A stretch of 64,000 bases of DNA from Ascaphus truei (taxonomy: Eukaryota; Chordata; Amphibia; Anura; Ascaphidae). Position 1 is the first letter of the stretch; every line of letters starts with the position of its first letter. The position numbers and the translations under genes are program-made. Of this stretch, positions 11,901 through 26,900 are shown one piece after another. The stretch is from assembly GCA_036426205.1 (NCBI GenBank), contig WSYH01001262.1, positions 62,001 through 126,000 of the forward strand, written 5' to 3'. The notes under the pieces were generated by a model. The model was not told the origin of the DNA. It worked only from the letters and a program-made list of their open reading frames with translations, and made no database searches.

Positions 11901-14900
11901 TGGTTCCATCAAATAATGAATACAATTAAATACTGTACATGTCGCATGGCTATGAATAGCCAATCCCCGGAAGCTCTTATAGCGCCTTATGCGTACTAGA
12001 AACCCTGTACATGAAGAAATTCAGCTTTTTTTAAGTCCCAGACATATATCAAATCATGCCTCCCTTGTATTAACAGGATATTTTAGTACAAGGATGCTAA
12101 ACGTTCCAACTTGTTCTGTATAAGAGGTATAAATGCAATTGTATAAAATCGTGGCAAAAACGTTTTGGGTCTTACAAAGTTAATAATGTGGACCTGCTAT
12201 ATACAGCACCATATGATTGCCCAACTCTCTAGGCAGGGGTTAAATAAAAAAAAGCAAGGGTTTTAAGAAAACCTGACCGTCCTTTTCAGTAGGATAGAAG
12301 AACAATCAGCAATGCAAATGAACCTGCACGTTTTTTTTTGTTTTATTCTATCCCAAAGCGACTTAAGAATACAATGTGAAAGATATTTATTTCATCTATG
12401 GTGTTTTAATGGTACGATATCACTTATGCACGCGTAATTAGTGTATGGCTGGGGATGCTTCGCAGCGCTCTATGCACGTTCGTAGAGACGACCAATGGTG
12501 GTCCTACAGAGAGATCTGGCTGGACAACCCGAATGTATGCATAAGCGTCCCGGACAGCAATGCCTGGCGAACGGTGACACGGTGGCACTAGAGTGAATGG
12601 GAAGAAGACGATGTTAGGGCAGTAAGCGGTTATAGGGCACTCAAGTATTCACGTCAATGGATGAATGGAGGGCATTGGAGACCACCATTTGCCAGTCACT
12701 TTGAGATGCCTAAGATACCTCGTTGGGTTGGTCTTCTTGATTCATTGTGACAATTCGCGGAGAACGGCGCTAGCTATGTGAACCGAGCATGCCTCTGTAG
12801 CGGATTTCTAGAATAACCGAGTTGGGCCATAGAATTAGAGAGAATATGGAGCTGAGTCAGCTCTAAATTAGTTGCTGCGTAGTGTAGATTTTTTACCCCG
12901 CACTCGTGATTTATTGCTGGACAGGATTTCATCCCAATGTGCGAACCTTGATAGATTATAAGAAGAAATAAGAAGAACCTCACCCAATTCGTTACGGAGA
13001 GATTCACTCAGATCTACTAAGCAGTCAAGTGAGCAGCAGCTGGCAATCATTACCAACAATACACACCAAAAGATGCCCTCATAGAGAAATAGCAGCTAGA
13101 GCGCCCTCTGTACCTTCAGTGAAAGCTAATATGCTAAGGGCAAGGAATATTTTCTAATAGTGCACAACCTATTTACGGAGGCGAGCATGAATAGTCTGTA
13201 AGGACATAGAATCATGAGCTGTGGCACTACCTCACGCTGAAACTACAGGCCGAAATAACGCTACCAACGGAAACCGGGTTTGGCTGTACATCCTCCCAGC
13301 GTCCAGAGATTTTCGGCAGTACTCCGGAGCCGGATAGAGCCACACCATATGGCTCTTGGTGGCGTCAGGAACTTCATGCCGATTGAGTTCGGAATTTCGG
13401 ACAAGTACCCAGTCAAACCTTAAAGACTTGTTTTTCTTCTTATTTCACTAGGAAAGTCTAGTTTTGAGCCCAGGACCCCCAGTAGTGTGTTTCGTCCGTG
13501 ACATTTTGTAATCCTTTTGTGCTGTAACACTGCTTTCTATGGAATAAATGCAATTTGTTTCACTATCTTGTTGTGTTCAGTGGACATGAGCCCATTAAAA
13601 AAGATATAAATACCTAGTTCTCCCGTGACAGGCTTTTTTTTTTTTTTTTGTTTTGCATTGTGCCAGGTGACCATCGTGATTGGCAAGAACCCGGCTTGCT
13701 TGATAGGGTGCCACTGTTACTGGTTCGACGGATATGGTCAACAGAGGATCTGCCCCGGTAACCGCGATGCAAGCTTGGACCATGCTAACAGAGGACCATG
13801 GTCCATCCAGGTTGCCGGGTTCTTTCTGTGATTGGGGGTGCCGGACGTGGCATTGAGGGGGAGGGTGGCGGGTTATTGCCCGGAGTAGAACTGAGTGCTC
13901 TTGGAATGACCTGGGGCATGTTACTGTTTTTTTTATGGCGGAATGCTCTTTTGCCGCGATTACTTGGACAGAGCAAAGAGAATTGCACATGAGATTTCTG
14001 TGCCCCTGCCATTGAGGACCAAAAGTACCAGGTTTTGTACCAGGCAGGTAAGCCAGAGAGTCGCGACAGGTTCTGACTTATCCGCCTTTATCTGTTTCCC
14101 CTTCCAACCTGACTTAGAGACGAAGGGTGGGTGGCCAGAATTAGGGACACAGTTTAGGGAAGAGGTTGACGGTCTGATCCCAACTTGGAGGGCATGAGGA
14201 CTCTGGGGTTCGGAGTATGCTGTGAACAGTGGGTCAGGCGGTTCTTATGGCACCACGGGCCACTTATAGAGAGCAGGGTTCTACCGTTAAAGATAGGTTT
14301 GGACAGGATCGAAGACAAGTTAGTGTTCCAGGTAGCCCACTCCATACACACTAGCGGGCATCAAGGGGTCTACTCGTAGACGAGAGGCCGGCTGTTGCGC
14401 GTTACGTAATGGCCAGTGGCAATCAGGGGCCTGTGGCAGAGTTTACTGACTGGGTCTGTGAGCATGGCCAGTGAAGTAGGGTAAGGGGGTGGTGATAACT
14501 GTAAAGCACCCCTGAACACACTACACGGTAATAGGGGAAACCCTTCCAGAGGGGTAGCTATGGACATAGTAGGACTCCTCATGCTCCCCAAGTGGTCTGG
14601 CACGCACACTATATCCTCACAGTGTGGACTTTGCCACCAGGTACCCTGAGGCTGTAGCAACTAGCCACATCGATGACTAGACAGTTGAGCAAAAGCATTG
14701 ATTAGTTCCTATTCTAGAGTAGAGTTCCCTAGTGAGATTCTAACTATGATCAGAGGGTCTCAATTGCATGACGTGAATTGCCTACAGTATCTCTGGGATT
14801 CGTGCGGGTGAAGAAACAGCGCACAACCCCCTTACCACCCCCAGACAAAACTGTCTAGTGAGAGGTTTGATGGTACCCTGAAGCGGATGCTTCGAGTTTC

Positions 14901-17900
14901 ATAGGAGGCTGAAGGGAAGGACTGCGAGATTCACCCTAAGACATTTGCTGTTTGCATACGAGAGTCCGCAAGAATCCATTACCAGGTTCTCTCCCTTTGA
15001 GCGCCGGGTCCGGGACCTCTTGTGATTTATTCAGAGGGATGGGAAGGGGGGAGCAGATACCAATACTCGTGCTCGGTGGTATGTGGTAGATAGATCTCAG
15101 GGACCGTAGATAATATGCTTATGGGGTTGGAACAGGCCTAATTCCAGGGAGGCTCAGACCAAGCAGAAGACTGGTATGATCAGAATGCCGTAGCGCCGAA
15201 ACATATCCCGGGAAGCACAAGTCCTGGTCTTTCTGAAGCCATCGGTCAGAACAAATTAATGCTGCCCGGTTTGACTGCACCTGTTTTCAGGAGGATGAAA
15301 TAAAGTGCAACCATGTTGTGCAGTAGATGGACAGAACAGGTAGAAATTAGGTACTTATCATATTAATATGCTCTAAGGAATATTTTAAAGAGATGTGGTA
15401 TCAGTGCTGCTATGTAGCCCACAGCTGGGGGACCGGCCGGCCAAAGCTGTGCCTGGACATCTAGGGGAATCTAGTCGGGGGGCACAGTGGAGCAGGTTGA
15501 GATAGGTTCCCAGTCAGTGCACACGCAGAGTGTGAGGGCAAGGCTATGTAGAGCAGCATAGGGTTTGTTTAAAGGAAAGACTGGGCAGAGAACACTATTA
15601 ACAGATCATCCCATGGAGACTGGCGATCAGAGACCAGTCTGCATAAGTGCCTATCGCGTTTCAGCAGACGAGGTTAAATTGCGTATAGCGTGGGCAAGTA
15701 GAGGAGATGCTGTCCAAGTTGTAATTGTACCGCCTCAGAGCCATTGGGTTTGTCCGTAGTCCTGGTACTTGAAGGACGAACACATGCGATATGTGTGGAC
15801 TACCGGGCAGATCACTGCTTTATACAGTGTCGGCTATGCTTTTTCCCATTGCACCGAATCCGATGAGCCTAGATGACTTGCGGGTACAAAGATTTGACCA
15901 CTATGGCTTTGTCCAAAGGTTAATGGCCAATTCCTCTGACCCAGGAGCTAGGGAAACAGCCCTCATATCACTCATCCAAGTGGCCTTTGAGGTTATGTGA
16001 TTCCATTGGGATGAAGAATGACCGGCTCCATTCCAACGCTTGGTCAATAGTTACTGGAAGGGGTGCAGGGTTCGCCAGGGCTACTCGGATTCGTATCGTG
16101 CACATAGGTTTTTTGCAGTGTTAGCATGTTTGGTGGGACAGTTCACCTAGTACATTTGTAGCGCAGGTGAGTGACTGTGAGTAGTCAGGGTAATATGAAT
16201 GGGGGCAGGTCGGACCATGATAACCGACAGTGTCTGGTGGGTATGGACAGAGTGTTCGTAGTTGCTTGTTACTTAGGGCACAGAGTTGGGTGGTGGGTGA
16301 GCACCTTAAGCCAGACAACCAGCAAGGTGAGGGACTATAGTGCCAGTGTCCGTTCCATGAACAAAAGAAGACGAATCATGGTTGCTAGGCTCCGGCGGCT
16401 ATTAGCTGAAATTTGAATAGTATAAAATAGTGATTAATGCGCTCCAGCGCGGTGGATCAACATGATGTAAACAATAATAGGACATGAATGATTATTGGGA
16501 CTAGTCGGAGATAAATAAAATTGTAACAGTCCTTTTTGAGGGCCAATATCGCCTGAGATGACGTAGGATGTTGGTGAACCGCCTATGAAAATCCTCGTTG
16601 GGATGGTCCCTGGACTCACAGTATAGCGCTAGCAAGTAGAAGTATAAATCCAAGAATGACTCACAGAATGTCCACATAAAAACATGTTCCAAATCGCGTT
16701 GCAGCCCAGTGGGAGTAAATCCAATGTGAGAAGAATACTGTCGACCAGCAAGAAGAGGGTCACCAAGGAATAAGTCTGAAAAGATTCTGTGCTTTATTGA
16801 TACCATAAAAACGAAGGGCAAACACTCGCGTTTCGTGTCTGGGAATACACTTTATCATACTCCTTGATACTTAACTCCTTGTAGACAACACCTGACAGGA
16901 TTTGCACCAAGTCTACTCGGGGTCCCGGACATGAAAGCCTCAGAGTTGCCAAGGTTTGTGAAAGATATTTGGGCAGCGGAGTTAGCCTAAAGTCTCCACA
17001 TCCTGGGATGATGGGAGGTCATCGGACCACCATTTGCCCAGACTTTGAGGAGGCCTAACTGCGGGCGGGTGTTTCTGGATGACAAGTGGCAAAGGTGTCC
17101 AGGTCTGGCGCATGACCTATGTCAGATTCGAATCAGAGCTTACCTGTCTTAGATAGGACTGGTAGGATTTTTCCCCACTGCTATCACATGTATGAGACAA
17201 GATACGAACCAGTTTCTCAAATATGTTATGTTGTATGTGTGTTCAAGATTGGAAATGGACGTTCATCGCCCGGGGTTCGGTCGCAGGCAGACCTTCCGCC
17301 GAAGCTGATCCGCCGCTGGCCACTTCCAAGGTAAGCTTCTTAACTGTATTAAGGTATGGGGTAATGTAAGGGGGTTTTGCAGTTGGAGTATGTCACGGGA
17401 GACCATGTATTGGGATGGAGTATTTTATTCATGAACTCTGAATGAAAATACTTGAAGCCAATACGTTCGAGAGATTCACTCAGATTCTAAGTCGTCAAGA
17501 CAGCGCGGCAATTCAAAATCACCAAAAGATGCCCAGAGAGAAGTAGGCAGTGGTACCACTTTTGGGGCCAAGTTCTGAGAATAGAATGTACGGTTGACAG
17601 CTGGAACTGCAAACTAAAAAGTACCAGGACGTTGGACTATCTCCCGGTCAGAGGGATTTCGGCATCTCCGGAGAGGATGTTACAGCGGTTGGCTCGTAAG
17701 GATCTCTGCCAATTTGTGAGTTTCAGGACCATGGCGGGCTAAGTCTCCCTCAGTCACTTCCCAAACCTTCTCACACCCCTTTTCTGCAAATCCCCTGTAA
17801 AATGTACCACATCCCTGTGGTGTGCTTAAAATTTCCTCACATTGCCTTCTTTTCATCGGATTCTGCTCTCCACCGCCACATCTCTCTGTCTTCTCGAATA

Positions 17901-20900
17901 CTTCCCCAATTACTTTTCCCCCGTATAAGCTAATTTCTGCTTTTCCTTACTCCCGTCCTTTTCTCCCAGGGCATACTCGCGCTTCTTGCGTTCTCTCTTT
18001 GCGCTATTACCCCTGCGAACCACCCTTTCGCTTTAACGTTCCTTCCCACGGTAGAATCTTCTTGTTTTGATCTCCCGTTATTTATTTGCCCACACTCTCC
18101 AGCTTGCTGTACAATTCTCAACCCCCACTTCCCTCCTTTCACAACTCGACTTCCCTCATCTTCTCTTCTTTCGTCTTCAATACCCAAGCGTGTGGGCGGC
18201 GTTTCGTTTTCGTTCTTTTCTTTTATCCTGTTCCTTTATTTGCCTCTCTTTGCAATATTGCTCTTTCCACATCGGACCAGCGGCACCGCTACTATTCCTT
18301 TTAGACACGGCCCCCTGACTCTGGTAGTGGCTTACCCGCGCCTTACACCAAAACAAAAAATAAACAATTATAAACAAACAATCATCACAAAATAGAAAAC
18401 AGCAAAAATTAACAAACCAAACAAAAAACAAAAAACTAATACCAAAAGAAAAATTCAAAAGAAATAACCAATAAAAACATTATATTAAAATACATCTCAG
18501 TAAACAAAAACGATCAAACAACAAACAACATAAAAAGAAACAAAAACTACCTCCTCAACGCACAAAACAAAACAGACAAAATCATGCAGAGCCCCGTGCA
18601 GTTATCATCGGGCGGGGGTGCCGGCTGGGGAGGGGCCGGGGGGGGGGGGATGTTGCGTGGCTATGTGGCGGGGCGACCGGGGTGTGGTCGGGGGGGCGTG
18701 GGCGGTCGGGCCGAGGGGCGGTGGGTGGTGTTTGGTGGTCGGAGGGTTGTTGGGGTGGAGGGGGGCGGGGGTGGAAAAGAAAGGTGAGGTCCAGGGATGA
18801 AATGAGTACGGATTGTGTAGAAATTGATTAGGATAGGGTGCTCGTTTCCTGCCATTTGGGTGAAAACTCTAAGGCCAACCCCTCCAATGAACATTGTCTA
18901 TTTCAACCCCCCCCATGTCCGAGTCCCCGTTATCCCTTTCCCGCCAACCTTTATGACCACCAATATCCACTTCCCCCTCCCCCTCCCCACCAACCCATAC
19001 AAAAAAAAAAAAAAAAGCCTAAAGACTTTTGTTTAATTCTTAATTTACCTAGGGAAGTCCAGTTTGTAGCCCAGAACCTCAAGTAAGTAAGGTGTTTTCT
19101 TCTGTATTGTAATTCACTGCTATGGCCTGTTTATGGAACTACATACTATTTGTTTTACTATCTTTGTTTTGCTCGTGAAATGATCACCACGAACGGGGTA
19201 AAACATGGTCTACAGGACAACTCCACACTGCAAAAAACCCCTTACAGTTAACCACAGACCTTAATACAGTAATTAAAGCTTCAAATGGATCCTCTTTCGC
19301 CGCACCTTAGGGGAAGAGGAGGCAGAAGAAGTGAAAGGAGGAAAGGGCGGAGAAGGCAGAGTTCTTATTTTATATTTCCGAACCGACGGCGATTGACAGT
19401 CCCATTTCAATCTTGAACACAACAACTACAGAAATAACATTGAGACTGGCCTTGTATCTTGATACATGAGGGCGACAAACAATAAGACCACAGTCTCACC
19501 AATGTGCCACAATTGTCACAAAAAAGTATAGACCTTAATATTTGTTTTTTTTAATGGATTTATAGATCAGATAAGTTAAAACATTTGTTGTGTGGCGTGT
19601 TCCTAACACAACACAGCCCACCCTTTTTAATAGACCGACAGTTTATGGAGCCTAACCTCTCCATGAGGTCTAAGAAGTTCCAAAAGGCTTATCAATATAA
19701 CATGTAGTTACACGTTTAAATTTTTAAAGCAGCAGCTGAAACGTCTAGATCTAGTGTCGACCACTTCCACAATGCTTGTTTGTATTTTTTTTTTTCATCT
19801 GGTTGCTCTCGTGCAGAGATGCAAGTTTTTAAACGGAGTGCGTGCCTGGTAGGATATAAAAATGAGCTACCCCTCACAAGCCCATTTTGAAACTTACAGG
19901 TACCCATAGTAGAACCTCACAGTGGATTAATGAGAAATGCTTTATTTAAGTGAAAATTATGATTTTTTTTACCATGTGTTGATATTATATATATTGGAAA
20001 GAGTAAGGTCATGCTTAGGGGGAAGCGGCCCACGCAGGACGTTGGTGGTTCTCGCTTGTTCCACTGGAATAGACAGATACATTATCTATTTACAACTACT
20101 GTGATAACGAAGTAAGAATTGACTCTTTTTCTGTGTTAATTATTTAAAGTGAAGGTGGAGTTGTAGATGTGTTTGTTTTTTGTTGTTAGATTTGTAGATA
20201 TATTACTTTTTCGTACCCTGTTGGGTGTACGACACCTTGCCCACCATACTCAGGCTCGACAAAATATGGCAAAGATGGGCGAAGCCGGGTGACCGGGGTG
20301 TATTTCGGAGGGCGTCGCGATGAGGGGCAGCATTAGCGGTACGTGGGAAAAGAGCGCTAATCTGGGGTTGTCTCGCTTCCCCTTCATATCTTATCTTCGA
20401 CCAATCACACCTTCTCCCCCCTTTCATACAATCCCTCTCCCAATTACTTTTCATGTGTCAGCAACCCCCTCCCTCTCTGTCCTCCTCTCCGCCGTCCCCC
20501 CACATCTTTTATCCCTTCCTGCCCAGTTACTAATGTGCAGGACATACATCTACTAAAACTAAAACTAGCTAAACAGATAATTACGAGAAATGTCTGTGCA
20601 GAACTAGAAAGACCAGACCGCTAGCAGGGCGTGTAGTCACTATCATTAACAAGGTATGTTAGCTCCTCCCCGTCTTTGTTCTGTTGAGAACAATAACTCC
20701 CAAATTCATCGGGCAAACAGTATGTAGGTGATGTTAAGCGAGAGATGCGAAGAGCAGAAGCAGAAGAAGAAATGATTTTCCCACTGTTGTGTCGAATGAT
20801 AAAAACTGCAATGATGCAAGTCATGCTTGACATCTATTGCTATTTTGCTAAAGAATCAGCATGCTTATGTTTATTTGCTAGGTATTCGAAGTAATACATT

Positions 20901-23900
20901 TAATGTTTGAAATACACATAAATAAACGATACCAATTCTAACCAAAACATGCCTTCTCTTATTTCGCTACTTATCAGCTACAGGAATCAAATGTCCTGAC
21001 AGGCCAAATGATTGCTACGTCCCAGTAATGAAGAAGCTGGACAGAGTTTGACAGAGGCCAATGGACTTCGTTGTCACACCACATTCGGACTTTGGGTGCG
21101 GGCGTTTACATTGCGAACAGTTAGTGCATATCAACCACCGGCTACCTTTAAGTAAAGAGCATTGGTATATTTCTTTATCTGGCTCTGCCGCAGAGTGTAG
21201 AGTTATTGGACATTTGCTGTACTGGAACTCGTGATCCATTCTATACACTATGGAGCTGCAAAAAAAGTGTACACTGTTGTCTTCCAGACTTATTTACAGT
21301 TGCATAGGAATTAAGAAAAGTGGATTTTAGGAGGTTGTTGAAAACACCAGAGCGGGATTAATGAACGGACATAACACTTTATACGTTAAAGATGTTCTAG
21401 ACCAGCAGTAGCCTCTTACAAAACTGAGCTGTGTCTTGCAATGGTGGGACTGAGTGACTTTCTGTACGGTAGCGTTTTGTTTTGTAACTTGTTTTACTCA
21501 CTAGAACTTTTTGTGTCTGGTTTATAGCCCTATCAGCGCTTCCCCATTTTTATAGCCAGAACCCAACATTACACTGAGCAGAAATCCAAGGCATGTGAAA
21601 TAGCTTTTGTGAGTAGGTAACTGGATTGACCGGAAAAATGGAGCGAGAGCAGGAACAAGAGGAAGGAGCGTGAGTTTCTCATGACCCCGTTTTTAGCGCT
21701 CCATCCCTCCTAACACATCTTCCGAGCAGTTCGGCACTTTTGTTCTGTCACCATTGGCGGCTCGCGAAAACACCAGCCCTTGAACGTGTGGTCCCTTGAC
21801 CCCCTGCCTCTTCCCCGACCAGGTCTCTGATAAGTTACTGGGAAGCGTCAGCCGGCCGATAGCAAGAAATCGTGTGATTTCGGCTGGGGAGAGTCTAGAA
21901 GGTTTGGGTAAGCAGACCAGGCCCTCTGCCCGACCTCACCGGAAGTCAAGGGGATGTACGCTCTCGGACCCTGTTCAGCACTCCTTTCTCAGAGACTATC
22001 CTCTGCTGTGGCCCTGTTCGTTACCGTATCTTTTGTAGAAGAAGTTCGGCAGAGAAGACCCTCTGCTTGGCGGGGAACCCGGAGAGAAGACGGACTATCG
22101 GATGGTTGGAGAAGTGGGATTGGGATACTAGGAGATGAGGACCGCCTGGAGGGGAAGCAGGGGCGTTACTTGCCGCGGGGGGAGGGGGGGGGTAGTGGCG
22201 TGTAGAGGGGTGTGGTCTACTTCCGTGTGTTGGTTAGATAGGTTTAGGGGATTACATTCGTGGTTTTTTGGGGTACGTGGACTGGAAAAGGAACCACGTA
22301 ACGAGAAATACATACACACATAAAGGAACCCCCTCTCCACACTAAAGCACCCCAAGCCAGCTCCGGATCCATAAGACGAATTATCCGCCGGTCTGTGTCT
22401 GTCAAACGCACCTAAGCTAAGCGGGCTGAAGGCCGCATCTTACCGGGCGATGAGCCGTAGGGATTCTCTGATCGGGTAGCGGGGCTTAGCTTTATTTATT
22501 CCCGGCTCTGCTGAAAAAAGCTATGTAATGCGGCAGCAGGCATAATATTATATGGGTTCCATGGTTTCAATGGATATAAGAAACAAAATGGTCAACTCGT
22601 GAGTGTTTATTTGCCTTAATTTCCCAGAATCCATAGCTGCAGTGGGGATATGCATTATAGGCCAAGATGATAATTGGTGATAAGCAGGGGTTTTGAGACC
22701 TGTCTGAGCCGTGATGTGCCTCAGTGGTGATTGTTATTTGACATTTCTATAGACATAAGGTCCGTCCTCTCGTTCCCTTAGGACTGAAGGGAGGCATGAC
22801 GGATAAGGCTAAGATACAAATAGGAACAATAGATATAGTCAAAGTCGAAGGCATGTCTGAGGATAGAATAAGTCGGGTTGTATGATAGACGAAGAGCAAA
22901 AAGTCCAAGTCCAGTAGTATTTTAACCAAAAATGTTAAACCTCCTTGCCTGTTGGGAAGTGTACCTGTGCATAGCCAAACTGAGAAGTTTTTGGAAGTGA
23001 TGTTTTTGATCCCGTCCAAAGTCACAATTTTGGAATCGTGGAAAACGGTGTGGGTGTGCGGGGGTCATATTTTGTTTGTCGGCTATATATTAATAAACCC
23101 TACCAGCTTCATTATAGTTGGTTTGTGACCAAATACAATAGTTCGGGGCAAGTCTGACCTTAGCCAATTGTCTATTTAACCATGTGATGATGAAAAAACT
23201 TGGTATTTTTTTTTTTATTGTTTGCAAACAGTGGCAGATAATATGCTACTATTTTTGTCTGAGTGGGCGGGATGAGGTCACAGTGGATAAAACCCAGCAG
23301 GGGGGCCGACGGGAGAAAAGAGAGCACTCCAAGGAGAGGGCCGGGGGAGGGAGGGAGGTATGGGGGGAGAGTCGAGAACCAGTGTGGTCAGGCCATCCCA
23401 AATAGTAGCACTTTAGTTGAGTTGATTTGGAAGAGCCATCTACTGGGTCATGTAATTTGAGTAGTAGTAAATTCACCCAGACGTGACTCCCTGTAGTTTA
23501 TAATAAGCAGACACAAAACTATCATTTGTGATGGGTCACTTAACCGTCTCATACAGGGGTGGCTCTAAAGAGGGAAGCAAGGGGGAAAGGAAGGGGGGAG
23601 GGGAGGGAGGGGCACAAGGTCCCCGAACCCTGGCCGCCACACCCGCCCCACGACAAGATCCCACACAGCTGACCACGCCAGACTCCACCGCAAACCCAAC
23701 CCCACCCCCTCCCCCCCCCCCACCACCACAACCTCCCTCCAGACGTGAAAAAAAACAGACTGGGCTCTTCTCTTCAACAATACAAATTACACCCCCTCTG
23801 ATCTAGCGCTCACTCTCTGCTGGGTCCTATGCTGGGTGCGGGGTCCTTCTATTCGTCGAAAAAAGAAATAACGAAAGGGAGGCCTGCCTTGGCGGAGTTC

Positions 23901-26900
23901 AGTCCTTGTTCTTTATCTTTTTTCCCAAATTTGGAGGGGCGTAACACCGACCGGACAATGAGAAAAAAGAAATGGAAATCTAGGTATGTGAACTATCGAG
24001 CCAGTTGTCGTCGCTTTCGCTCGAGGTTCCGGGTGGTGTGGGAGCAGGGAGAGGAGAAGTGAACGGTACGAGTAGGAAGTCCATGACACCAAAAGGTTTC
24101 TGTTTTTGGTACTGAGAGAACATAGAGGGATTTTGTTACCGAAATGAAATAAATGTTGGGCACTGGCTATATAAATACAAATCTAAACAAATGCCTTATA
24201 ACTGTATTTGCCTGTTTTTGTATTTAGACTAGGGGACCCTGTTTATAGTTGGTTCCATCAAATAATGAATACAATAATACTCGTAACATGTCGTCCATGG
24301 CTATGAATAGCCAATCCCCGAAGTCTTTATAGCCTTTATGACGTACTAGAAACCTGTACTGAAGAAATTCAGCTTTTTTTTAAGTCCCAGACATATTCAA
24401 GATCATGCCTGCACCTTGTATTATTACAGGGATTATTTTTAGTACACAGGGCTAAACGTTACAACTTTTTCTGTAATAAGAGGTATAATGCAATTGTATA
24501 AAATCGTGGCACAAAAACGTTTTGGGTCTTACAAAGTTAATAATGTGGACCTGCTATACAGACCATTATGTGCCCAACTCTCTAGTCAGGGGTGCCAACT
24601 CTAGTCCCCAAGAGCTACCAACAGGTCAGGGTTTCAGGATATTCCTGGTCAGCACAGGTGTGCATACTTCAAACTGATCCACTGATGGATCCACCTGTGT
24701 GATGTTAGTAGGTATATCCTGAAAACCTGATCTGTAGTTGCTCTTGAGGGCTGAGTTGGCTACCCTGCTGTAAGTCATCATGTCTATAATTGTCATGAGA
24801 AAGTGTAACAAACCGCTTACTGACTTTATTCTTCAACGTGTACACTTGGGGATAGAATGATTGGCTATGCTAATGATTCCATAAAGAGCCATATACTCGG
24901 GTTCTCTGTACATTTTATTTTCTGTGGTCCGTGCGGACTCTCTAAACCTTAACTCATTCTCTTTGCCCTCCTTCGTTTTATGATGGTCCTTCAGGCATTT
25001 GATGCACCTCATTTATTTGTTCCTCCTCAGTGAATACCCCCAGCAAAAACCTTATGTAAATGTCTCTTATTATATTGTTCATTCTCCGAGTGATTATTGA
25101 TCCCTCGTATAAATGGTTTATTTTTCGCCTTTATCTTCCTCCAGAGGCCACAATCAGAGGATGGAGTTCCTGGGGACTCTATAATGCAGATGGTCGCCAC
25201 GAGTACTTATTCATACATTCCCTGATCACCATGAGGCCACTTAACGGTGAGAGCCACAAAAACACGCTCGAGAAGGCAGGCTTCACAGGCGAGTGGGGCA
25301 TTTAGTTAATTATTCTGCTTTTGATGAATAACTAGGTACTCAGTGCCAAGGCTCCTTGCAGGAGATTTGTGGGTTTTTAAAAATATGTGGCATGGCATGG
25401 TGATTTATGTACCTGATGCTTCATGCTTTTTTGTTTGTTCCCTCACTTGACACAATAATAATGTAATCAGTGATGCTCTATGCCTCAATAGTGGCACCGT
25501 GTTGCTTAACAGATAGGGCATTAAAGCGCTTTACATGTTGATTTATGCCAAGGTAGATGCCTTTTTTGACATGCTGCAAAGTTGATTTAACGTTTCTGAT
25601 TTGAATAGTGGAAATTTATTTTGGAGTTATATATATATATATATTCATATTTATTAAGTACGTGCAAACGCCATGAGACATTTCCCATGTGAAAAAACCC
25701 TTGCGACTCCCATGCACTTGAATAGATTGTAAGTGTCTCATGGCAGAGGACCAGCTTAGAATTAGGCCTTTATGTCCTTTCCAGGCTGTCAACCAATTTA
25801 GAGCATAGGACTATTACTCTGTGACGCTCTCGAACCTCTTGTTAACAGTGACTGCCCATCGATCATCCTATTTTTAAATAGGCATACTACAAGCCATAAG
25901 CACAAACGGCTGGGAGTACCTTTTAACTGACTATAAAAAATGATATATTGCTCAGATATGAACTGGAAACTTAGAACAAAAATGTGTGGTATCCATTTTA
26001 AAACACGTGATTTACGTGTGCCTTTGAAGCCTTCACGTATAACATTGTATGTGGTTGTATATTGAAGTCACCCAGTTCCAACTCGCCTCCAGGTCAGGTT
26101 GATATTTTGTTTTGGAAACTACCTTATAGTTGTTGTCCCATGTCACAAATCCACCAGCCAGTTTTTCAGTTTGGGGAGAAATAATGATAAAAATATAGGC
26201 GTTCCCAGTATTGCATATGACGATTCCCTCTCAACAGCCATATCACTGATATTCATGAAGTTTCGAATCAACTGCAGCATTCATATCCCATTTATACATT
26301 TATTTCCCATTACTGGCCTCAAGTAAATGCAGCAAAATATCATGATGTTCCCTGAATGTCATATGGGTCCTTTACAGTGTGGAACACAATTGGTAGGTCT
26401 AAAGGTTAACATATGTATACCAGAGGTCTTCACTGCACAGCTTCACTCTCTCCCAAAGCGTCCGATTCTAGGATATCACAGCTCTTCACAACAGATGGCT
26501 TAATCAGAGGCTCTAAGAATGCGCCTCGATTGACCACCTTTAGCTGAGGCAGGGAGATTGAGCACACTGTGTGGCGAGGGGGGGGGTCTTGAGAAATGTA
26601 GTTGATAAACTCCTGTTTCTACATGTTGATAAAAGGTACTGTAGGAATAGTGAGAGGTTTGGACACAGGCTCTAATGTGAACAAAATGTGAACTATTAAT
26701 TCCTGTGTTGTGACTCTGCGGGTCCCAATTGCTCAAAATTTAGCGCTCGTCAGGAACCAGTTATTATATCATCAAAAAGTGTTGGACTGCATTCATTACA
26801 AAGGGCAATTCTCTAGGTTAAACCCACGTTCTACTAACATGAGCCACAGTCCTAACATTGACAAGCAAGACAGTGACCAAAACATAGCCGTCAAGATCAG

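Larger units (their letters stand above)
12254..23740 (-). other. Noisy inverted copy of 30.7-39.5 kb (probable assembly artefact)
   Basis: Read as reverse complement, this block follows the clean block 39510 down to about 30730 step by step. Matched anchors (left to right arm): 12255/39510, 13450/38575, 14360/37680, 15990/36070, 16550/35545, 17300/34850, 19500/33965, 20040/33460, 21050/32830, 22600/31660, 23200/31190, 23530/30915. In the shared DROSHA exon it differs at roughly one base in five by eye, mostly indels, giving 172 nt instead of 158. That is far noisier than surrounding DNA and typical of raw long reads. I infer a foldback or gap-fill misassembly. Genes and repeats inside should not be counted twice. 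Confidence 0.85.

Noticed and set aside
18584..18894. Gly/Arg- and Pro-rich frames in a G-rich stretch
   Set aside because: They lie in the junk insert of the noisy arm, which has no counterpart in the clean copy.
20978..21149. A second DROSHA exon or retrocopy
   Set aside because: Flanking introns are duplicated too, so it is not a retrocopy; it is part of the noisy arm.
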